This document shows, piece by piece, positions 33,333-41,082 of a stretch of 41,943 bases of DNA. The translations under genes and the position numbers were made by a program. Source of the stretch: Selenomonadaceae bacterium (lineage in GTDB: Bacteria > Bacillota > Negativicutes > Selenomonadales > Selenomonadaceae); NCBI GenBank assembly GCA_017427545.1, contig JAFRSO010000083.1, positions 1 through 41,943 of the forward strand. The letters are read 5' to 3'. The notes beneath the pieces were generated by a model. It was given only the letters and a program-made list of their open reading frames with translations. It ran no database searches and was not told the origin of the DNA. How positions within the stretch are numbered: the first letter of the stretch is position 1; each line of letters starts with the position of its first letter.

Positions 33333-33656
33333 TTAGTGATTCGCTCCAAAAAAATTACATAACACAACGCCGATGACGATTAAAATTATTCCGATAAGTC
33401 CCGGCGTCGAAATGCTTTCGTGGAAAAATATTTTGGCGATGACTGCCGCAAGAACTATTCCGAGTCCGCTCCACGTCGCGTAGACGATATTTAACGGGAG
33501 GGTCTTCATTGACAGCGCGGAGAAATAAAAACATACGCCGAAAAAAATCAGCGTGCCCGCCGCGAAAAATTTTTGACTGAAGCCGTCCGATAATTTCATG
33601 CACGTCGTCCCGCAAAGTTCCAAGACGATTGCCAACGCCAGATAAACATAGCCCAT
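33333..33656 (-). CDS. Small multidrug resistance (SMR/EmrE-like) transporter
   Basis: 107 aa with four hydrophobic helices. TM1 carries the essential glutamate (ALAIVLELCGTTCMKLSDGF) and TM3 has the family signature YATWSGLGIVLAAVI. It is closest in pattern to EmrE-type drug/proton antiporters rather than Gdx guanidinium exporters. ATG 33656 is chosen: it follows the SD GGGAG, encoded in the end of murD, and aligns with known SMR N-termini. It has a 1-bp gap to murD and 0-bp gap to murG, so it is a true member of the murein operon, at the place where ftsW is usually found. Confidence 0.93.
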   Translation of the reverse strand: MGYVYLALAIVLELCGTTCMKLSDGFSQKFFAAGTLIFFGVCFYFSALSMKTLPLNIVYATWSGLGIVLAAVIAKIFFHESISTPGLIGIILIVIGVVLCNFFGANH

Positions 33657-33657
33657 G

Positions 33658-35007
33658 TTAAAGCTCCCTAACGATTCGTTTGAAATCTCGCCCCCGCTCC
33701 TCAAAATCGCTATACATGTCGAAGCTGGCGCAGGCAGGGCTTAGCAATACGACTTGCGGCGGACGTGAAATTTCTTTGGCAAGCTCAACCGCCCGTTCCA
33801 TTGAGTAGCCCGCTTCCAAAATTTTTTCGGCAGAGAAATTTTTTTCCAGAGCACAAGTCTTGAACCTTGCCGCCGCGTCACCAACCAAAATCAGACAGTC
33901 GACGCGCTCATTGACGAGATTTAAAAATTCCGTGAGATCGGTACCTTTATCATCGCCGCCGGCAATCAAAACGATATGCCCCGCGAAAGTTTCCAAGGCC
34001 TTAATCGCCGAATCAGTGTTAGTCGCCTTCGAGTCGTTGAAATATTTCACGCCGCCAATTTCGCGGACAAATTCAATCCTGTGTTCGACGCCTTGAAAAG
34101 TTTTCAGCACGGAAGAAATTTTTTCAGCCTCAACGCCCGCCAAAAATGCAATCATCGACGCGGCAAGAGCATTCTCGACATTGTGCCCGCCCTTGATACC
34201 GAGTTCATCAATCGTGCAGAGTTCGTGAGTTGCGCCGTTGAATTTTATGACGAGCGAATCATTTTTCACGAAGGCACCTTCAGCAAGCTTGCGTTGTCTG
34301 CTGAAATAAACGACCTTGCAAGCTGCGCGGTCAATCATGTCACGCGTCCGAGCATCGTCGTAATTCAAAATCAGAAAATCTTCGGCGGTCTGTTGAGCAA
34401 AAATCCTTTCCTTCATGGCTTGATAAACTTCCATTGATCCGTGGCGTTTGAGGTGGTCGGGCGTGACGTTGAGAATCGCGGAAATGTGTGGCTTGAAATT
34501 TTTCGTCGCCTCCATTTGATAGCTTGAAATTTCCGCCGCCAAATATCCGCCCTCGCCGACTTCCAAGGCAACTTCACTCAATGGCACGCCGATATTCCCG
34601 CCGACGCCGACTTTAGAAAATTTTTCCTTCAGCAGAAGTCCCAGCAAAGTTACCGTCGTAGTCTTGCCGTTAGTACCGGTGACTGCGCAAATCGGAGACC
34701 TCGCCAGATTGTACGCAAATTCAACTTCGCTGATAATCGGAATATTTTTTTGAGCCGCCGCCTTGAGCACGGGAATTTTTATCGGGACGGCAGGTGACAC
34801 GATTATTTTATTGACGCCGCTTAAAAGTTCTTCAGTCTGCTTGCCGAAACGCAATTCAATTCCCAGCCCGCGCAATTCGTCGAAGTCAAATTTTAATTCA
34901 CTCTCAAGTTTGGCGTCACTCAAGATGACATCCGCCCCGAATTTTTTTGCAATCTTCGCCGCAGCCAATCCACTTCTCGCCGCGCCGATTACCAAAATTT
35001 TTTCCAT
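33658..35007 (-). CDS. murD: UDP-N-acetylmuramoylalanine-D-glutamate ligase (MurD)
   Basis: 449 aa. It adds D-Glu to UDP-MurNAc-L-Ala. The Rossmann start is ILVIGAARSGLAAAKIAKKF, the ATP loop VTGTNGKTTTVTLLG, then EISSYQMEATK, ILNVTPDHLKRHG, the domain 3 start GVEHRIEFV and NDSKATNTDSAIKAL, and the end LLSPACASFDMYSDFEERG. It is separated from mraY by 12 bp. Confidence 0.97.
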   Translation of the reverse strand: MEKILVIGAARSGLAAAKIAKKFGADVILSDAKLESELKFDFDELRGLGIELRFGKQTEELLSGVNKIIVSPAVPIKIPVLKAAAQKNIPIISEVEFAYNLARSPICAVTGTNGKTTTVTLLGLLLKEKFSKVGVGGNIGVPLSEVALEVGEGGYLAAEISSYQMEATKNFKPHISAILNVTPDHLKRHGSMEVYQAMKERIFAQQTAEDFLILNYDDARTRDMIDRAACKVVYFSRQRKLAEGAFVKNDSLVIKFNGATHELCTIDELGIKGGHNVENALAASMIAFLAGVEAEKISSVLKTFQGVEHRIEFVREIGGVKYFNDSKATNTDSAIKALETFAGHIVLIAGGDDKGTDLTEFLNLVNERVDCLILVGDAAARFKTCALEKNFSAEKILEAGYSMERAVELAKEISRPPQVVLLSPACASFDMYSDFEERGRDFKRIVREL

Positions 35008-35019
35008 GAATAACGCCCC

Positions 35020-35973
35020 TTATAACATTGACAGCCCGATAATGCCCGCGATTAATCCGACTGTCCAGAAGACGAAGACGACTTTAACTTCCGACCAGCC
35101 GCCCAACTCGAAGTGGTGATGAATCGGACTCATGCGGAAAATTCGTTTGCCCGTCGACTTGAACGAGATGACTTGCAAAATTACCGACAACGCCTCGCAC
35201 ACGAATACAAAACCGATTATCGCCAGCAAAATTTCTGTGCGCGATAAAATGCCAACTGCCGCAAATGCTCCGCCCAATGCCAATGATCCCGTGTCACCCA
35301 TGAAAACTTTTGCCGGGTGGAAGTTGAACTTCAAAAATCCCACGCAAGCTCCGACTGTCGCCGCGCAGAAAATTGCCAACTCATTATGACCCGTCAACAG
35401 GCAAATCACCGCGTAACAACTTGCCGCAATCGCCACGCAACCTGACGCCAATCCGTCAAGCCCGTCCGTCAAGTTGACTGCATTTGACGCCCCGACCATT
35501 ACCAAAAACATGAACGGCAAATACATCACGCCCGCCCAAATTTTTTCGTTGACTATCGGTATCCAAATCGTCGGTTCAAAGTCAACCAAAAGTTCGTTTG
35601 CGACGAGTGTCGTGACAACTGCGATTAAAATTTGTCCCGCGAGTTTGTAACGGGCGAGCAGTCCTTGATTGTTCTTGCGGACGACTTTTAAATAATCGTC
35701 GATGAAGCCCAAAATAAAATGTCCGATTAGAATGAACAGCGCGAGGAAAATTTCAACGTTCCAATCGGCTTGAATCAGCGTTGCCGCAACAATCCCCGCG
35801 ATTAAAAATATTCCGCCCATAGTCGGAGTACCGCTTTTGGCCTGATGACTTTTCGGACCTTCAGCGCGTATGCTCTGACCGAATTTCAAGCGGTGCAAAA
35901 TCGGTATGCAAATCGGCGCAAGCATAATCACGACGCCTGCCGCGATTGCCCCCGCGATTAAAAGTTTTTCCAT
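35020..35973 (-). CDS. mraY: Phospho-N-acetylmuramoyl-pentapeptide transferase (MraY)
   Basis: 317 aa, about ten membrane helices. It makes lipid I from UDP-MurNAc-pentapeptide and undecaprenyl phosphate. It shows KSGTPTMGG, the aspartate motif FIDDYLK, NAVNLTDGLDGLASG, FMGDTGSLALGG and SPIHHHFELGGWSE. It starts three bases after the HicB stop, so HicB and MraY are expressed together. Confidence 0.97.
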   Translation of the reverse strand: MEKLLIAGAIAAGVVIMLAPICIPILHRLKFGQSIRAEGPKSHQAKSGTPTMGGIFLIAGIVAATLIQADWNVEIFLALFILIGHFILGFIDDYLKVVRKNNQGLLARYKLAGQILIAVVTTLVANELLVDFEPTIWIPIVNEKIWAGVMYLPFMFLVMVGASNAVNLTDGLDGLASGCVAIAASCYAVICLLTGHNELAIFCAATVGACVGFLKFNFHPAKVFMGDTGSLALGGAFAAVGILSRTEILLAIIGFVFVCEALSVILQVISFKSTGKRIFRMSPIHHHFELGGWSEVKVVFVFWTVGLIAGIIGLSML

Positions 35974-35976
35974 AGT

Positions 35977-36363
35977 TTAACCCTGCTTGTCCGTTAATTG
36001 TGATTGTTCGCCAATTCCGTTAGCCATAAGATAAATCGCCAACTGATTGATTCTGACACCTTCGCGCTTGGCACTCTCCGCCAATTTCCTGTGCAGACTC
36101 TTTGGAATGCGCAAATTCAATTTCCCGTTGTACAAATCCCAATCCGGTTCGGGAATATCGTCGTCGTCTTCAAGTGCCGCCGCTAACCAACAAAGTTTAG
36201 CGTCCTCAATCATTTCGAGAACTTCCAAACGAGTGTCACCCTGCGTTATGCAGCCGGGCAAGTCGGGAATCGTCGCGACGTAACCACCCTCAGGGGAAGG
36301 CGTGATTGTAATTTCATAGGGCAAGGCCGCGTAATACTCCAAATTTTTTTCCACCGCAATCAT
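35977..36363 (-). CDS. hicB: HicB-family antitoxin
   Basis: 128 aa. It has the HicB partial RNase H-like fold (YYAALPYEITITPSPEGGYVATIPDLPGCITQGDT) followed by a C-terminal ribbon-helix-helix DNA-binding segment (LNLRIPKSLHRKLAESAKREG, INQLAIYLM). It is preceded by a HicA-like reading frame with a 10-bp gap and its own SD (TTGGAGG). HicB normally blocks HicA and represses the operon; here there is no separate promoter visible inside the murein operon, so regulation may be lost or shared with the mur genes. Confidence 0.88.
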   Translation of the reverse strand: MIAVEKNLEYYAALPYEITITPSPEGGYVATIPDLPGCITQGDTRLEVLEMIEDAKLCWLAAALEDDDDIPEPDWDLYNGKLNLRIPKSLHRKLAESAKREGVRINQLAIYLMANGIGEQSQLTDKQG

Positions 36364-36373
36364 CCTCCAAATT

Positions 36374-36601
36374 TTAGACCCCCATTGCCATTATTGCTTT
36401 ACGAATGTAAATTTCTTCGACAAATTTTCCGTGTCGAGGTATGGTCACGGAAACATCGTCTTTTTTGAAGATATAATGGCTCGAACCGCCGCCGGCTTGA
36501 CTTTCATTAAAACCGCGACGCAATAAAAGTTTTTCTATCTCCTCAAAGCGGACGGTCTTAGGATTATTTTTAATTCGTTGAAGAAGTTTTTCAAGCTTCT
36601 C
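36374..36601 (-). CDS. hicA: HicA-like mRNA interferase frame lacking an in-frame start
   Basis: About 75 codons: NEKLEKLLQRIKNNPKTV, RFEEIEKLLLRRGF, the dsRBD-like core GGGSSHYIFKKDDVSVTIPRHGK with the catalytic His, and EEIYIRKAIMAMGV. The frame has no ATG, GTG or TTG before the conserved N-terminus; the next upstream stop is at 36614. An ATG right after the murF stop (TAAATGAG) is one base out of frame. The first in-frame TTG (36523) would remove the first third. It may be inactivated by a small indel, start at a rare codon, or be reached by a frameshift. The core is otherwise intact. Confidence 0.6.
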   Translation of the reverse strand, partial: EKLEKLLQRIKNNPKTVRFEEIEKLLLRRGFNESQAGGGSSHYIFKKDDVSVTIPRHGKFVEEIYIRKAIMAMGV

Positions 36602-36603
36602 AT

Positions 36604-37962
36604 TTAAATCAGCTCAATAATTTTTTCCATGTGCATGACGTGCGACGCCTTGAATAAAATCGTGTCACCGTCGCGGACGAGTTCGAGAATTTTTTTCGCG
36701 GCATCTTCGTGCGTGTCGAAGGTGTAAACATTTTCCAAACCCGCTTCACGTGCTCCGGCCGCAATGAACTTGCCAAGCTCGCCGAGAGTTATCAGCGTGT
36801 CGAATTTATTTTCAACCAACTCTGCGCCAATTTCCCTGTGGACGCGTTCCGAAATTTCGCCAAGCTCCATCATGTCGCCTAAAACTGCAATCAATCGCCC
36901 GCTGTAAATTTCGGACGTCGTCTTAATCGCAACACGCATTGAGGCGGGACTGGCATTGTAAGCATCGTTGACAATCGTCAAGCCGTCGCGCCTGATAACC
37001 TCAAAGCGCATTTTTGTCGTCGTCAAAGTCGAAATGCCGCGCTGAATTTCTTCAACACTCAAATCAAGCGTCAAGCCCGCCGCGATTGCCGCCAAAGAAT
37101 TTGATACGTTGTGGCGGCCGAGCATGGGAATTTCAAAATCAAAATCTTCACCGCGATAAGTCAACGTAAATTCCGTCGAAACGCTGCCGATTAAAATATC
37201 TTTCGCCGTCACATCAGCGGGATTTTCCAGGCCATAAGTCATGACGTTGACGCCCTCACCGGCAAGATTTTTCATCTCCGCCGTATGACGATTGTCCGCG
37301 TTTAAAATAATCGTGCCGTCATTTTGAATCGCCTCGACCAATTCGCCCTTCGCACGAGCAATATTTTCAATCGACCCCAAAAGCTCAATGTGCGCCTCGC
37401 TGACGTTCGTGACAATGCCAATCGTCGGCTTGACAACTTCGGCAAGCGTTTCAATCTGTCCAAGCCCGCGCATACCGATTTCCACGACCGCAGCATTATG
37501 TTTTTCCCGAAGTTCAAGCAAAGTCATCGGGACGCCGATTTCATTGTTGAAGTTGCCGGAAGTTTTTTGCACATGCCCCAAACCGTTCAGCGCGGCGGCA
37601 GTTAAATCTTTCGTGGTAGTCTTGCCGTTGGAACCGGTGACTGCGACAATCGGAATGTCGAAACGATCCCTCCACGCGCCCGCAATTTGACGATAAGCAA
37701 TCAACGTGTCGTCAACCTTCAAGACAACGCCTTCGGGAACTCTTTTAGCGGTTTTGCTGACGAGGACTGCCAACGCACCTTTCTTGAGGGCGTCCTTTGT
37801 AAAAGATTCGCCGTTAATGTGTTCGCCTTTAATCGCAACGAACAATTCACCGCTCTGAATTTTTCTGCTGTCGGTTGAGATATCCTCAAAGAAAATTTCA
37901 GCGTCCGAATTTACTTCCGCGCCCGTGACTTGCACGATTTCTTTCAAGCTCAATTTATTCAT
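36604..37962 (-). CDS. murF: UDP-MurNAc-tripeptide D-alanyl-D-alanine ligase (MurF)
   Basis: 452 aa. It adds D-Ala-D-Ala. DSRKIQSGELFVAIKGE is at the N-terminus, then the ATP loop VTGSNGKTTTKDLTAAAL, TSGNFNNEIGVPMTLL, VEIGMRGLGQI, NVSEAHIELLGS and the domain 3 stretch NDAYNASPASMRVAIKT. ATG 37962 is chosen over 37980 because GAGGAGG lies eight bases upstream; it overlaps the end of murE by 8 bp. The substrate D-Ala-D-Ala comes from the Ddl domain encoded at the other end of the operon. Confidence 0.97.
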   Translation of the reverse strand: MNKLSLKEIVQVTGAEVNSDAEIFFEDISTDSRKIQSGELFVAIKGEHINGESFTKDALKKGALAVLVSKTAKRVPEGVVLKVDDTLIAYRQIAGAWRDRFDIPIVAVTGSNGKTTTKDLTAAALNGLGHVQKTSGNFNNEIGVPMTLLELREKHNAAVVEIGMRGLGQIETLAEVVKPTIGIVTNVSEAHIELLGSIENIARAKGELVEAIQNDGTIILNADNRHTAEMKNLAGEGVNVMTYGLENPADVTAKDILIGSVSTEFTLTYRGEDFDFEIPMLGRHNVSNSLAAIAAGLTLDLSVEEIQRGISTLTTTKMRFEVIRRDGLTIVNDAYNASPASMRVAIKTTSEIYSGRLIAVLGDMMELGEISERVHREIGAELVENKFDTLITLGELGKFIAAGAREAGLENVYTFDTHEDAAKKILELVRDGDTILFKASHVMHMEKIIELI

Positions 37963-39433
37963 GGGTGGTAGCCTCCTCAATCGCTAACTTTGCAACTTCT
38001 CTGTCGTCGAAGTGAATTTTCCCCGTGTTGAGAATTTGATAATTTTCATGCCCTTTGCCGAGAATCAAAACGATATCGCCCGCTTCGGCAAGTTCAATCG
38101 CCCTGAAAATCGCGGCGCGCCTGTCGACAATGCGTTCATGAATTTTATCGCCAATGCCCGCTTCAACTTCGTCTAAAATTTTTTCGGGATTTTCAGTGCG
38201 GGGATTGTCCGAAGTGGCAATAACAATGTCGCTGAACTTCGCGGCAAGTGCGCCCATAATCGGACGTTTGGAATTATCCCTGTCGCCGCCGCAACCAAAT
38301 ACCGTGATAATTTTTCCCGCAGCAATTTGACGCGCCGTCTGCAGAACATTTTTAACGCCGTCGGGAGTGTGAGCATAATCGACAATGACTTCAAACGGCA
38401 CATCGGCAAAAATCCTCTCGAAACGTCCGGGCACACTGCGGAAATTTTCCAGCGCATTTTTGATGATGTCCGGTCTGATATTTTCCGCCAAAGCCGCACC
38501 GATTGCCGCCAAAATATTATAGACATTGAACAGCCCCGTCACGTGTAACGACAAATTCATCACGTCGCGAATTTTAAAGTTCATGCCGTCGGATTTTATT
38601 TCAAGTTCAGTGGCGCGAAGGTCAACAGATTTTTCGACGCCGTAAGTAATTTTTTTGCACAGGCAGTGGCGGAGAATTTCTTCACTTGCCGCGTCATCAA
38701 GATTTATTACGGCAGTTTTATTTTGCTTGCGACCGCGCCTCGACACCATGTCAAAAAGTCTCGTCTTCGCCCGCAAATAATTTTCCATAGTCTTATGAAA
38801 ATCTAAATGGTCTTGCGTCAAGTTCGTGAAAATCGCCGTGTCAAATTCAATGCCGGCAACCCTATTTTCAGCAAGCGCGTGGCTTGAAACTTCCATGACG
38901 ACGACTTGAATATTTTTGTCGCGCATGTCGGCAAGCAGATGTTGCAAGTCAATGACATTGGGCGTCGTGTTGGGATTGGGCAAGCTCTCGTCGCCGATAA
39001 GAATTTGAATCGTGCCGATAAGTCCGACGTTAAAGCCCGCAGCTTGAAAAATTTCGCGCAGCAGATAAGTCGTCGTAGTTTTGCCGTTAGTGCCCGTCAC
39101 GCCGATAACACGCATTGTCCGCGCGGGATAGTCGTAAAAATACGGGACGATAACCGCAAGGGCGTTGAGCATGTCGGGGACGATGAGTGCGGAAATATTT
39201 TCGGGCGGCGTGAAATTTCTTCGCGTCGTCAAAATCGCAATCGCCCCATTTGAAACGGCTTGCGGGATAAAATTATGACCGTCAACGTGCGCGCCTTCCA
39301 TGCACACGAATAAATTTTTAGTCGTGACCTTGCGCGAATCGTGCTCAATGCCGCTGATAGAAACGTCGTCGCCTAAGATTTCAGCTTCGGGAATGAGCAA
39401 TGCAAGTTCGCTAAGTTTTTTTGTCAAGGCCAT
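37955..39433 (-). CDS. murE: UDP-MurNAc-dipeptide meso-diaminopimelate ligase (MurE)
   Basis: 492 aa. It adds the third residue of the stem peptide. GIEHDSRKVTTKNLFVC is followed by the ATP loop VTGTNGKTTTTYLLREIF, EVSSHALAENRV, TNLTQDHLDFHKTMENY and the specificity motif DNPR (TSDNPRTENP), which selects meso-diaminopimelate over lysine. ATG 39433 is chosen because AAGGAGG lies just upstream. It is the first gene of this operon; ftsI, mraW and ftsL, often located upstream, are not present. Confidence 0.97.
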   Translation of the reverse strand: MALTKKLSELALLIPEAEILGDDVSISGIEHDSRKVTTKNLFVCMEGAHVDGHNFIPQAVSNGAIAILTTRRNFTPPENISALIVPDMLNALAVIVPYFYDYPARTMRVIGVTGTNGKTTTTYLLREIFQAAGFNVGLIGTIQILIGDESLPNPNTTPNVIDLQHLLADMRDKNIQVVVMEVSSHALAENRVAGIEFDTAIFTNLTQDHLDFHKTMENYLRAKTRLFDMVSRRGRKQNKTAVINLDDAASEEILRHCLCKKITYGVEKSVDLRATELEIKSDGMNFKIRDVMNLSLHVTGLFNVYNILAAIGAALAENIRPDIIKNALENFRSVPGRFERIFADVPFEVIVDYAHTPDGVKNVLQTARQIAAGKIITVFGCGGDRDNSKRPIMGALAAKFSDIVIATSDNPRTENPEKILDEVEAGIGDKIHERIVDRRAAIFRAIELAEAGDIVLILGKGHENYQILNTGKIHFDDREVAKLAIEEATTHE

Positions 39434-39455
39434 AGCCTCCTTCCTGTTTGACGCC

Positions 39456-39485
39456 ATTATAATTGAACTTTACATGAAAAGACAA
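39456..39485 (-). promoter_or_regulatory. Promoter of the murein operon
   Basis: Minus strand: TTGTCT (39485-39480), 18 bp, TATAAT (39461-39456), 22 bp before murE ATG. Confidence 0.6.
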
Positions 39486-39501
39486 TGCCGCAAAAAAATT
39501 T

Positions 39502-39543
39502 TTTCTAAGCCTGTAACAAAACTTTCTAAGCGACATATAAGAG
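39502..39543 (+). promoter_or_regulatory. Weak candidate promoter of the double-glycine peptide gene
   Basis: GTAACA, 17 bp, then TATAAG about 40 bp before the SD AAAGGAG. Only the -10 box looks good. Confidence 0.3.
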
Positions 39544-39580
39544 TCAGAAAGAAAAAATTAACCTAAAGGAGAAATGAAAG

Positions 39581-39913
39581 ATGAATTTGGTAATTGAAAT
39601 GATGAGTAATGAGCAACTTGATCAGGTATCGGGCGGAACTTGCCAACAAACTGATGAGCTGATTAGGGCAATCGGGCCGGTTGATGTACGAGTAAAGGAA
39701 GGTCACACACACTACCAAACCACTTACAGGACAGAGCACAGGCAACTTAAACGTGATGAAGTCGGAGATTATTTGAAAAAACATTACGGAATTGACGCGG
39801 ACATCAGCAACGGGTTCTGGATTTTCAGCGACGGAAGCAACAATACTTACAAGAAAAATGGCCAATCACTTACTCACGAGCAAGTATGGTATATGATAGT
39901 ACAAAAAATTTAA
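39581..39913 (+). CDS. Double-glycine-leader secreted peptide (bacteriocin-like leader)
   Basis: 110 aa. The N-terminus MNLVIEMMSNEQLDQVSGG looks like a GG leader (hydrophobic positions at L, V and the -2/-1 glycines), normally cut by a C39 peptidase/ABC exporter. The predicted mature part of 91 aa starts TCQQTDELIRA, has one Cys, is rich in His, Tyr and charged residues (EGHTHYQTTYRTEHRQLKRDE), and ends in a short alpha/beta-like segment (NGFWIFSDGSNNTYKKNGQSLTHEQVWYMIV). It has no GxxxG helix of class IIb bacteriocins, so it may be a secreted effector rather than a bacteriocin. AAAGGAG precedes ATG 39581. A terminator follows directly, so it is monocistronic; no immunity or export gene is adjacent. 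Confidence 0.75.
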   Translation: MNLVIEMMSNEQLDQVSGGTCQQTDELIRAIGPVDVRVKEGHTHYQTTYRTEHRQLKRDEVGDYLKKHYGIDADISNGFWIFSDGSNNTYKKNGQSLTHEQVWYMIVQKI

Positions 39914-39920
39914 AAAGCAG

Positions 39921-39948
39921 CCCTTCGGCGAAAGTCGGAGGGTTTTTT
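39921..39948 (+). terminator. Terminator after the double-glycine peptide gene
   Basis: CCCTTCGGC (39921-39929), GAAA tetraloop, GTCGGAGGG (39934-39942), six T. Nine pairs including two wobble pairs. Confidence 0.88.
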
Positions 39949-40000
39949 GATTGAGATTGCACGACGAGTGAATTTATATTGTATTCATGAACAGAAACGC

Positions 40001-40028
40001 TTGCATAGTCTAACTTTTATGTTATAAT
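40001..40028 (+). promoter_or_regulatory. Sigma-70 promoter of ddh
   Basis: TTGCAT (40001-40006), 16 bp, TATAAT (40023-40028); the SD AGGAGG follows and ATG is at 40074. Confidence 0.75.
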
Positions 40029-40073
40029 GCATTTCGTCAAATGAAAATAATTATTCGCAGGAGGCAATAAATC

Positions 40074-41054
40074 ATGAAGATAGGAATAGTTGGATACGGC
40101 AACCTCGGACGCGGCGTTGAGTGCGCGATTAAAGAAAATCCCGATACGGATCTTGTGGCAGTCTTCACTCGTCGCGATCCGTCGAAAGTTAAAATTCAGA
40201 TGCCGAATGTCCCCGTGCTCAATGTGGCGGATGCAAAAAATTGGATCGGCAAAATCGACGTGATGATTTTGTGCGGCGGCAGTGCAACTGATCTTCCGAC
40301 GCAAACGCCCGAATATGCAAAAATGTTTAACGTCGTCGACAGCTTCGATACGCACGCTAAAATTCCCGAACACTTCGCGAACGTTGATGCTGCGGCTAAG
40401 GCAGGCGGTCACGTTGCAGTTATTTCCGTCGGCTGGGATCCGGGACTGTTCAGCCTCGCCCGCGCATATGCAAATGCGATTCTCCCCGACGGCAACGATT
40501 ACACTTTCTGGGGCAAGGGCGTCAGTCAAGGTCACTCCGACGCAATTCGCCGCGTGAAGGGCGTTAAAAATGCCAAGCAGTACACCGTTCCGATTGACAG
40601 CGCACTTGAGGCCGTCCGCAGTGGAAAAAATCCCGAACTCACCACGCGTCAAAAACATTTGCGTGAATGCTATGTCGTGCTTGAGGAAGGTGCCGATGCT
40701 GCCGAAGTCGAGAACGCGATTAAAACCATGCCGAATTATTTTGCCGATTATGATACGGTCGTCAATTTCATCAGCGAAGAAGAACTCCTCACTAAACACG
40801 CGGGACTTGCTCACGGCGGATTTGTGATTCGTTCCGGCAAAACCGGCATGTCCAAAGAAAATAATCACATCATCGAATTCAATCTTAAGCTTGACTCCAA
40901 CCCCGAATTTACGACGAGTGTTTTGGTAGCTTATGCACGCGCCGCTTATCGTCTCAACAAGGAAGGCAATAACGGTTGCAAGACTGTTTTTGATATTGCA
41001 CCCGCTTATCTTTCCGCGCACAGTGGCGAAGATCTCCGCGCACATATGCTCTGA
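40074..41054 (+). CDS. ddh: meso-diaminopimelate D-dehydrogenase
   Basis: 326 aa. It makes meso-diaminopimelate (meso-DAP) in one step from tetrahydrodipicolinate, ammonia and NADPH. The NADPH-binding Rossmann start GIVGYGNLGRGVECAI is followed by LVAVFTRRDP, the catalytic-domain segments VVDSFDTHAKIPEHF, VISVGWDPGLFSLARAYANA, FWGKGVSQGHSDAIRRVKGV and the C-terminal SKENNHIIEF and AYLSAHSGEDLRAHML. It supplies the substrate that MurE, encoded just upstream on the other strand, attaches to the murein precursor. It has its own promoter. Confidence 0.97.
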   Translation: MKIGIVGYGNLGRGVECAIKENPDTDLVAVFTRRDPSKVKIQMPNVPVLNVADAKNWIGKIDVMILCGGSATDLPTQTPEYAKMFNVVDSFDTHAKIPEHFANVDAAAKAGGHVAVISVGWDPGLFSLARAYANAILPDGNDYTFWGKGVSQGHSDAIRRVKGVKNAKQYTVPIDSALEAVRSGKNPELTTRQKHLRECYVVLEEGADAAEVENAIKTMPNYFADYDTVVNFISEEELLTKHAGLAHGGFVIRSGKTGMSKENNHIIEFNLKLDSNPEFTTSVLVAYARAAYRLNKEGNNGCKTVFDIAPAYLSAHSGEDLRAHML

Positions 41055-41081
41055 TTAGTGGTTAGTGATTAAAAATTAAAT
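41055..41081 (+). repeat. Degenerate heptamer array after ddh
   Basis: Units GATTAGT, GGTTAGT, GATTAAA, AATTAAA at 7-bp spacing between the ddh stop and the next ATG. No SD site is left between it and ATG 41083, much like the queD situation. Confidence 0.55.
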
Positions 41082-41082
41082 T

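Noticed and set aside
40017..41045. 342-codon minus-strand frame opposite ddh
   Set aside because: ddh is complete and has a promoter and SD; the antisense frame has no recognisable features.
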